Shown here: piece after piece, positions 57,001 through 64,000 of the stretch
Layout of the letters: every line of letters begins with the position of its first letter
Position numbering within the stretch: position 1 is the stretch's first letter
Source: Odiellus spinosus
Lineage: Eukaryota > Arthropoda > Arachnida > Opiliones > Phalangiidae
Length of the DNA stretch: 64,000 bases
NCBI GenBank assembly: GCA_963920705.1
Contig: OY987233.1
Coordinates: forward strand, 12,883,459-12,947,458
Direction: 5' to 3'
Notes under the pieces: generated by a model
What the model was told of the DNA's origin: nothing
Seen by the model: only the letters and a program-made list of their open reading frames with translations
Databases searched by the model: none
Translations under genes and position numbers: made by a program

Positions 57001-60000
57001 AATAATTAATTTTCATTCCATTTTTGAATAATTAATTTTCATTCCATTTTTGAATAATTAATTTTCATTCCATTTTTGAATAATTAATTTTCATTCCATT
57101 TTTGAATAATTAATTTTCATTCCATTTTTGAATAATTAATTTTCATTCCATTTTTGAATAATTAATTTTCATTCCATTTTTGAATAATTAATTTTCATTC
57201 CATTTTTGAATAATTAATTTTCATTCCATTTTTGAATAATTAATTTTCATTCCATTTTTGAATAATTAATTTTCATTCCATTTTTGAATAATTAATTTTC
57301 ATTCCATTTTTGAATAATTAATTTTCATTCCATTTTTGAATAATTAATTTTCATTCCATTTTTGAATAATTAATTTTCATTCCATTTTTGAATAATTAAT
57401 TAATTTTCATTCCATTTTTGAATAATTAATTTTCATTCCATTTTTGAATAATTAATTTTCATTCCATTTTTGAATAATTAATTTTCATTCAATATTTGAA
57501 TAATTATTTAGTTTTTGTTCAGTATTTGAAGAATTTTAATTTTCGATCAATATTTGAAGAATTTAAATTATTTTTCATTCAATATTTTAATTTTTGCCCA
57601 GTTTCAATTTTTTGCCCAGTTTTAATTTTTGCCCAGTTTTAATTTTTGCCCAGTTTTAATTTTTGCCCAGTTTTAATTTTTGCCCAGTTTTAATTTTTGC
57701 CCAGTTTTAATTTTTGCCCAGTTTTAATTTTTGCCCAATTTTAATTTTTGCCCAATTTTAATTTTTGCCCAATTTTAATTTTTTGCCCAGTTTTAATTTT
57801 TGCCCAGTTTTAATTTTTGCCCAGTTTTAATTTTTGCCCAGTTTTAATTTTTGCCCAGTTTTAATTTTTGCCCAGTTTTAATTTTTGCCCAGTTTTAATT
57901 TTTGCCCAGTTTTAATTTTTGCCCAGTTTTAATTTTTGCCCAGTTTTAATTTTTGCCCAGTTTTAATTTTTGCCCAGTTTTAATTTTTGCCCAATTTTAA
58001 TTTTTGCCCAATTTTAATTTTTGCCCAATTTTAATTTTTGCCCAATTTTAATTTTTGCCCAATTTTAATTTTTGCCCAATTTTAATTTTTGCCCAATTTT
58101 AATTTTTGACCAGTTTTAATTTTTGCCCAGTTTTAATTTTTGCCCAGTTTTAATTTTTGCCCAGTTTTAATTTTTGCTCAGTTTTAATTTTTGCCCAGTT
58201 TTAATTTTTGCCCAGTTTTAATTTTTGCCCAGTTTTAATTTTTGCCCAGTTTTAATTTTTGCCCAGTTTTAATTTTTGCCCAGTTTTAATTTTTGCCCAG
58301 TTTTAATTTTTGCCCAGTTTTAATTTTTGCCCAGTTTTAATTTTTGCCCAATTTTAATTTTTGCCCAGTTTTAATTTTTGCCCAATTTTAATTTTTGCCC
58401 AATTTTAATTTTTGACCAGTTTTAATTTTTGCCCAGTTTTAATTTTTGCCCAGTTTTAATTTTTGCCCAGTTTTAATTTTTGCTCAGTTTTAATTTTTGC
58501 CCAGTTTTAATTTTTGCCCAGTTTTAATTTTTGCTCAGTTTTAATTTTTGCCCAGTTTTAATTTTTGGCCAGTTTTAATTTTTGGCCAGTTTTAATTTTT
58601 GGCCAGTTTTAATTTTTGGCCAGTTTTAATTTTTGGCCAGTTTTAATTTTTGGCCAGTTTTAATTTTTGGCCAGTTTTAATTTTTGGCCAGTTTTAATTT
58701 TTGGCCAGTTTTAATTTTTGGCCAGTTTTAATTTTTGGCCAGTTTTAATTTTTGGCCAGTTTTAATTTTTGGCCAATTTTAATTTTTGGCCAATTTTAAT
58801 TTTTGCCCAGTTTTAGCTTAATTTAGTTTTATTTTAAGATTTCTTCATTAATTAATGTTTGTTTTGCGTGTGTTAGAAAATGTGTGTGTGGCTTCAGGAA
58901 GCGTTGCGGGGGTTTTTGAATCAAAACACGGGGACGACAATGAAGGCCGATCCCGAACAACTCTCACAATTCCATTCTAACGTCATAAGGTAAGCAACAA
59001 CAACACTAATCTTTCTTATTATTATAAGCGCACTAAAACTGTTGGGGGGGGGGGGGGGGGTATAATAGTTAAATCGTAAGCAAGCGTTAAAACAAAACCT
59101 AAAATAGCTATTGATTCAATCAATATAAAATAGCCCAAAAAATTCTATAGAATTATAGAATCAATCTACAAATAAGCCTTGGGCAAAAAAAGGCCAGATT
59201 AGGCAAAAAATGAAATTATTAGGTTAAAATGGCTGTTGAATCAAACATTTGTTCGTTGCGTAAAATAATTTTTTGCCACATCCATTTTTCGCAAACACTT
59301 TTTGTCCTCTTTGACTCGATTCCCTAATAATTTGAATGGTTTTGCACCCATTTTTTTTTTAACCCCTCAACCTTCATCGACTAAATTGTTTTAACCCAAA
59401 ATCATTAACGTATGCCTTTATTGTTTTTATCATATTATGTTGGTGATATGTTTTCGGTCGCTACGTTTCTTCGTATTTCTTTATATTTGGGTCGTAATTT
59501 TTATTATTTCTGGTAAATTTTAGTGGCATCACCTCGGAACTCGCGACTTCTTCGTCGGAAGAATTTGTAACTCATTTTAGCGGACTTTTCTTTCACTCCC
59601 TTTCGCACTTTTGTTGCTAGTTTTTCTTTAAACCATCTCCGTTTTTTATTTATATTCACCGCATGTTTGCTTAGTTTTAAATTCCTCTGACCTTGGTTTT
59701 CCGCAATTATCATCTTTTACTCGATAAACTGTCCCTTTTCATCTTGCACACGCTTCAATATCTCCAATGACGCACGTTTTTTTAACCGTATTATCCTCAT
59801 CGTGGCAATCATATGCACTAACTGCTTAAATAATTCATTTTATGGGAGCTGAGTGTAAAACTTACATTTTTTAAGAATTAGAAATACCATAAACATCCTC
59901 AGAACCAAATTAAAAAATAGCTCGAACAAATTGGGAACCATTTAAAAACTAACATCTTCAGACAAGAACCAATTGAAAAAATTTGAAATAACGGCTTCAA

Positions 60001-61327
60001 AACCATTTAAAAACTAGAATTAAGAACTTAGTCTTACCAATTAAATTTATAAATTTAGACTAATTAGGAAAAAACACTTCAGAACCAATTAAATCGTAAA
60101 AAATAGTGATTTAGGGAAACTAATTAAAAATTTGGTAGGCTATTTGGAACTAATAAATAGCAACTCTGGATCAATAATAGAAAATTTGAAATATTGCCTT
60201 ATTTCAGTTAAAGAAATTAAAAATATGAACCAATTAAAAAGTAAAACAAAAAAAACTTCAGAACCAATAAGAAAAAGAAATAGGGACTTCAGAACCAATT
60301 AAAAAAATAGGGACTTCAGAAAAAAGAAAAAAAAAAGAAATAGGGTCTTCAGAACCAATTAAAAAAAGAAATGGTGACTTCAGAACCAATTAAAAAATAA
60401 ATAGGGACTTCAGAACCAATTAAAAAATGAATAGGGACTTCAGAACCAATTAAAAAATAAATAGGGACTTCAGAACCAATTAAAAAATAAATAGGGACTT
60501 CAGAACCAATTAAAAAATAAATAGGGACTTCAGAACCAATTAAAAAATAAATAGGGACTTCAGAACCAATTAAAAAATAAATAGGGACTTCAGAACCTAT
60601 TAAAAAATAAATAGGGACTTCAGAACCAATTAAAAAATAAATAGGGACTTCAGAACCTATTAAAAAATAAATAGGGACTTCAGAACCAATTAAAAAATAA
60701 ATAGGGACTTCAGAACCAATTAAAAAATAAATAGGGACTTCAGAACCAATTAAAAAATAAATAGGGACTTCAGAACCAATTAAAAAATAAATAGTGAACA
60801 AAACCAATTAAAAAATAAATAGGGACTTCAGAACCAATTAAAAAATAAATAGGGACTTCAGAACCAATTAAAAAATAAATAGTGAACAAAACCAATTTAA
60901 AACATTAGGAATATGAATTTAGCGGAACCAATTAAAAATAGTGCCTTCAGAACCAATTAAAAAAGAAAAAAGCTTTCTGAACCAATTAAAAAATATATAG
61001 GTTTAAGAACCAATCAAAAAAGAAATATAGGTTTCAGAACCAATTAAACAATGAAATGGAGACTTCAGAACCAATTAAAAAATAAATGGGGACTTCAGAA
61101 CCAATTATATAAATAAGAAATAGGGACTTAGCGAAACCAATTAAAAAAATTAAAACGGCCCTTAGAAACCAATTAAAAATCAGTTTAATATTATATGTTT
61201 GCGCAGGCCTACATATTTTATATTATTTTGTAGTAGTATATAAAAAATGTGGTTGTTGAATTTTAGCGCTCAACACGAGAAAACTGTGTCCTTGTGTCTT
61301 CGAGAATTCGCTCGTTTGTTTCGATGA
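50150..61327 (+). CDS. TNPO3: Transportin-3 (SR-protein nuclear import receptor), 15 coding exons
   Basis: Exons: 50150-50266, 50629-50832, 50906-51049, 51130-51222, 52314-52642, 52708-52993, 53802-54147, 54488-54771, 54883-54962, 55049-55192, 56028-56205, 56282-56536, 56605-56775, 58877-58989, 61267-61327. All introns are GT-AG and in phase, giving 2805 bp and 934 residues (human TNPO3 has 923). It matches human TNPO3 along its whole length: [15 protein letters not shown] then SRSLRIG-like, [79 protein letters not shown], and C-terminal LREFARLFR. Family knowledge: an importin-beta-type HEAT solenoid that carries RS-domain splicing factors into the nucleus and releases them on RanGTP. The start ATG is the first in frame and matches the family N-terminus. 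Several introns are only 65-110 bp, whereas introns 13 and 14 (over 2 kb each) are nearly all tandem repeat. Confidence 0.97.
51244..51415 (+). repeat. TNPO3 intron 4 minisatellite, first segment
   Basis: About six units of 26-27 bp built on AAATAGCCAGCTTATCTTT then AACTCT. The same array resumes at 52048-52258 in the same orientation, with a foldback element between. Confidence 0.8.
51421..52039. mobile_element. Foldback MITE in TNPO3 intron 4, carrying a TTAGG tract
   Basis: 619 bp, with ends TTCAAGAATAGCTACTGC and the exact inverse GCAGTAGCTATTCTTGAA. The arms, about 125 bp each, keep GAGAAAAATTATGGTGCAAA, CACCGCAAAC and TTATTAAGAAAGTTACA. It sits inside a minisatellite whose two halves flank it. 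The centre holds a telomere-like repeat. Non-coding. Confidence 0.82.
51749..51778 (+). repeat. Telomere-like (TTAGG)n tract
   Basis: Six pentamers in phase: TTAGG, TAAGG, three TTAGG, then TTAAG. TTAGG is the common arthropod telomere unit. Thirty bases inside a transposon-like element suggest a simple-repeat tract, not a true old telomere. Confidence 0.8.
52048..52258 (+). repeat. TNPO3 intron 4 minisatellite, second segment
   Basis: Continues the array of 51244-51415. Here the units alternate (GGCCAGCTTATCTTTAACTC with ACCCAGTTTATCCCTTAATT) to give a dimer of about 52 bp repeated three times. Confidence 0.8.
53060..53765 (+). repeat. TNPO3 intron 6 tandem repeat, about 192 bp x 4
   Basis: Four diverged units start near 53069, 53260, 53453 and 53646. 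Each has TGATAATTTGACCA-like then GTAGTTCAAAT or ATAATTCAAAT, AATGACGT, ATGACTCATTT and GAGTT(G/A)TGAATTTT-like words. It nearly fills the 808-bp intron. Confidence 0.75.
55408..55694. mobile_element. Family A foldback MITE, copy 6, in TNPO3 intron 10 (left arm lost)
   Basis: Begins in the internal part (TTTATGGAGATATCTTGAAC, ACTAACGACCAATGTTATTG), continues through CATGAATCCAGCTAAGCCTC and ends GTTGCATTTTCCCT followed by TTAA at 55695-55698. The outer left arm is missing. The intron spans 55193-56027. Confidence 0.72.
56895..57496 (+). repeat. TNPO3 intron 13: 26-bp minisatellite, 23 units
   Basis: Unit core GAATAATTAATTTTCATTCC followed by ATTTTT. There are 22 units of exactly 26 bp and one of 30 bp (57389-57418) with an extra four bases. 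Units are nearly identical, then decay over 57497-57580. Confidence 0.95.
57586..58816 (+). repeat. TNPO3 intron 13: 17-bp minisatellite, about 72 units
   Basis: Unit TTTTAATTTTTGCCCAG. Variants at the GCCCAG part (GCCCAA, GACCAG, GCTCAG, GGCCAG) occur in blocks. The run GCCCAA, GACCAG, three GCCCAG, GCTCAG occurs twice, 306 bp (18 units) apart. GGCCAG units fill the last stretch, from about 58560. With the 26-bp array, tandem repeats make up most of the 2101-bp intron. Confidence 0.95.
58990..61266 (+). other. TNPO3 intron 14 (2277 bp)
   Basis: Starts GTAAGC and ends TTTTAG. It contains a run of 17 G at 59044-59060, then AT-rich DNA to about 59900 in which I see no structure, then A-rich sequence with GAACCAATTAAAAA words that becomes a regular 30-bp array (60331-60900) and decays to about 61180. 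Confidence 0.85.
60331..60900 (+). repeat. TNPO3 intron 14: 30-bp minisatellite, about 19 units
   Basis: Unit contains ATAGGGACTTCAGAACCAAT followed by TAAAAAATAA. The period is exactly 30 over 60361-60780. Because 30 is divisible by 3, the minus strand has a 152-codon open frame repeating the decapeptide [10 protein letters not shown]. It is an array artefact inside an intron, not a gene. Confidence 0.95.
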
Positions 61328-61501
61328 GTGTTCTTTAGGAAAATAATATCGACAGTATTTAAAATTCTTTTTTTTTTTTTAAAAACCTATTAACATTTGA
61401 AAAAATAATCAAATGAAAATCTAGGTTACTAAATTCTCAAAAAAAAAAAAAAAAAAAAAAATTACAAATTTTCAATTTTTATTTTTAAAAACAAATGAGA
61501 C

Positions 61502-61507
61502 AATAAA
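61502..61507 (+). promoter_or_regulatory. Possible polyadenylation signal of TNPO3
   Basis: AATAAA 175 bp after the TNPO3 stop codon in AT-rich sequence. By composition alone the motif is common here, so support is modest. Confidence 0.35.
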
Positions 61508-61916
61508 TATTTAAAAATTGATTAAATGGCGAAGGATTTTAAAACGCGCGCCCGCGAAATTAAAAAAAAAAATTTAAAACAAGGACAATGCAAAAAGAAA
61601 ATTTCTTTTAATTTTAATTAATGACAAAAATGGTTTTAACAATCAAAATTAATTGGATATTAATCATCATTGAGCGGTAAATAATACCCTAAATTTGGTA
61701 ATTTATATGATAATTATATTTTACGTAAAATAATTAATAAATTACCAAATTGAAAACTATTGTTTAATTTACTGTAAAATTAATTTTGTTGATAAACAAT
61801 TGTTTTAAATTGTTTAATAATTATTAAAATTAAAATTCAGAAAAATATTAGAATTAGTAAAGTATCAAATTAAAAACAAATATTTCAATTTAATTGAAAA
61901 TTAATTTAGCTTAATT

Positions 61917-62005
61917 GAAAATTAAGCTTATTTAAAATATAATTAAGCTTATTTAAAATATAATTAAGCTTATTTATAATATAATCAAGCTTATTTAAAA
62001 TATAA
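61917..62005 (+). repeat. Short 21-bp tandem repeat, about 4 units
   Basis: Units AATTAAGCTTATTTAAAATA plus T, with small variations. It leads into the 23-bp array, with which it shares the TTAAGCTTA core, so the two are probably related. Confidence 0.75.
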
Positions 62006-62027
62006 TTATTCTTAGTTTAAAATTGAA

Positions 62028-62530
62028 TTAAGCTTAATTTTAAAATTGGATTAAGCTTAATTTTAAAATTGGATTAAGCTTAATTTTAAAATTGGATTAA
62101 GCTTAATTTTAAAATTGGATTAAGCTTAATTTTAAAATTGGATTAAGCTTAATTTTAAAATTGGATTAAGCTTAATTTTAAAATTGGATTAAGCTTAATT
62201 TTAAAATTGTATTAAGCTTAATTTTAAAATTGTATTAAGCTTAATTTTAAAATTGTATTAAGCTTAATTTTAAAATTGTATTAAGCTTAATTTTAAAATT
62301 GGGTTAAGCTTAATTTTAAAATTGGGTTAAGCTTAATTTTAAAATTGGGTTAAGCTTAATTTTAAAATTGGATTAAGCTTAATTTTAAAATTGGATTAAA
62401 CTTAATTTTAAAATTGAATTAAGCTTAATTTTAAAATTGAATTAAGCTTAATTTTAAAATTGAATTAAGCTTAATTTTAAAATTGAATTAAGCTTAATTT
62501 TAAAATTGAATTAGGCTTAATTTTAAAATC
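62028..62530 (+). repeat. 23-bp palindromic minisatellite, about 22 units
   Basis: Each unit joins two palindromes, TTAAGCTTAA and AATTTTAAAATT (overlapping by AA), plus a 3-base spacer. The spacer varies in blocks: GGA (about 7), GTA (4), GGG (3), GGA (2), then GAA (5), indicating local duplication of groups of units. Confidence 0.92.
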
Positions 62531-63179
62531 CAATTTTTTTGTTAGGGTAAATCAAAAATTAATTAAGTTAAGAATTGTTGGAAGTTCAATTAAACTTAAA
62601 TAATTAAACGGTTGAGTTCATTATGTTTTTGTGCAAATGTTAAAAATAAAATGAACATGAACGCGAATATTTTTAATACAAACAGTTTTTCTCCGTAAAG
62701 AAAATTCGTGAATTTTCATTCAAAGTTTTTTCTGGCTAATCGCGCAAAAGTGAAAAAAAGTGCAAGGAGTGAATGTTTAATGTGTAAAAAAATTTAAAAC
62801 AAACGTGTAAGTTGTGTAAAATTTAAAACCTAGGAAAAAAATACTTTTTTTTTGGACTTAAATATTTTTAAAATCATTGTACAAAGTTAAAACAAAAGAA
62901 AAAGAAACATATAAAAGGTGAAACTTTTTTTTAAAAACAAAACAAAAAACAACCCAGGTTTCAAAAACACAAAATATCTCTAGATGGTAGTAAAACAAAT
63001 TGCCCTCATACCCCTTCCCCCTTTAAAAATAGACAATTTAGCGTAAATATTTAATATTTCTCAAGTGAAAAATTATATAGCTTAAGTTAATTTGTTTAGT
63101 TTGTTATTAATTTTTAAATTCAGTTTGCTAATATTTCAAGCTTGTCAAATATAAAACGAATTCAAATTTTAAAACGTTA

Positions 63180-63560
63180 GGAAATTCGAATTTAAAAACA
63201 TGAAATATTCAATTTGAATATATTGAAAAATTCCAATTAGAAAACGTGAAAAATTTCAATTTGAAAAATATTAAAAAATTTCATTTTGAAAAATATTAAA
63301 ATATTTCAATTTGGAAAATATAAAGAATTCCAAGTTGAAAAATATAAAAAAATTCCAATAAGAATATTATTGAAAAATTCCAATTTGAAAAATATTGAAA
63401 AATTCCAATAAGAGTATTATTGAAAAATTCCAATAAGGGTATTATTGAAAAATTGCCATTTGAAAAATATTGAAAAATTGCCATTTGAAAAATATTGAAA
63501 ACTTGAAATTTGAAAAATATTGGAAATTTGAAAATATTGAAAACTTGAAATTTAAAGTGC
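63180..63560 (+). repeat. Degenerate A-rich tandem array
   Basis: Repeats of AATTTGAAAAATATTGAAAA and AATTCCAATAAGA-like words at about 25-35 bp spacing. The open frame on the minus strand here (62 codons, Phe/Ile/Asn-rich) follows from the array. Confidence 0.65.
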
Positions 63561-63829
63561 TAAAAAAGATAAAATTGAACTTTCACTGTTTCAACAAAAT
63601 TAAATTTGTTTTTGTCCCTTGAGGGTCCCTTAAATTTAAAGTAAACAAAATGAATATAGGAAAGAGAGACCTACAAAAACCAAACCTACGCCTTAAAGAA
63701 AAATTATTGAGAAATGTGGAAATTATTTTGAAAATTTCTCCTCCCATCATTTTTCTATGTTCAATAAAAAAAGTTTATTATAATTTCTATTCCGAAACGG
63801 TAAAAGAAACCCCATTTTTTTTAAAGGTT

Positions 63830-64000
63830 TAAATTTTTCAAGGGGTTCATTTTTTCAAGGGGTTCAAATTTCAATGGGTAAAAATTTTCTAGGAGCTCAT
63901 TTTTTTTGAAGAGGTTAATTTTTTCAAGGGGTAAAATTTTTTCAAGAGATTCATTTTTAAAGAGGTCTATTTTTTCAAAGGGTCTATTTTTTAAATGGGT
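63830..64000 (+). repeat. Degenerate T-rich tandem array reaching the window edge
   Basis: About eight diverged units of 18-25 bp with TTTTTTCAAGGGGTTCA-like words (AAGGGGTT, GAAGAGGTT, CAAAGGGTC). It continues past position 64000, so its full length is unknown. Confidence 0.65.

Larger units (their letters stand above)
61328..64000. other. DNA downstream of TNPO3
   Basis: TNPO3 3' UTR, then AT-rich sequence with minisatellites at about 61920-62530, 63180-63560 and 63830 to the window edge, listed separately. In 61510-61915 and 62535-63175 I see nothing beyond AT-rich, homopolymer-laden sequence. No gene is supported. Confidence 0.8.

Overview
This is a eukaryotic, AT-rich, intron-rich window, most likely from an arthropod and probably an insect. 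The evidence is an insect-type GMC oxidoreductase, a p24 protein whose C-terminal half is nearly identical to Drosophila baiser, short GT-AG introns in TNPO3, a small TTAGG tract (the usual arthropod telomere unit), and many small non-autonomous DNA transposons. CpG does not look depleted. I cannot name the species.

Three protein-coding genes can be supported, all on the + strand. (1) A GMC-family flavoprotein oxidoreductase spans 8478-43528 in nine coding exons. A lone N-terminal exon is separated from the rest by a 27.4-kb intron. Every exon junction is in frame and gives a complete 606-residue protein. (2) A single-exon TMED10/p24-delta cargo receptor lies at 46749-47372. (3) Transportin-3 (TNPO3, the SR-protein import receptor) spans 50150-61327 in fifteen coding exons and gives a complete 934-residue protein. 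The three genes have no evident functional link: a secretory oxidoreductase, an ER-Golgi cargo receptor and a nuclear import receptor.

Layout: 1-8477 is intergenic, with foldback elements and relics. 8478-43528 is the GMC gene, whose introns 1, 2 and 4 carry most of the mobile elements. 43529-46748 is a spacer with a 58-bp duplication, a hAT-like MITE with a perfect 8-bp target duplication, and a hairpin. 46749-47372 is TMED10. 47373-50149 is a spacer with a long hairpin. 50150-61327 is TNPO3, whose introns 4, 6, 13 and 14 are largely tandem repeats. 61328-64000 is downstream DNA dominated by minisatellites.

The most distinctive content is repetitive DNA, not a new gene system. It includes several families of terminal-inverted-repeat and foldback elements (two with TTAA at their borders), an element family whose internal short tandem repeat has expanded to 23 copies of 29 bp, and a 17-bp minisatellite in TNPO3 intron 13 with an 18-unit (306-bp) higher-order period. 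I saw no LTR retroelement, retrovirus, LINE open reading frame, rRNA, tRNA or CRISPR array. Homology calls rest on recognising the proteins by eye; no database search was run.
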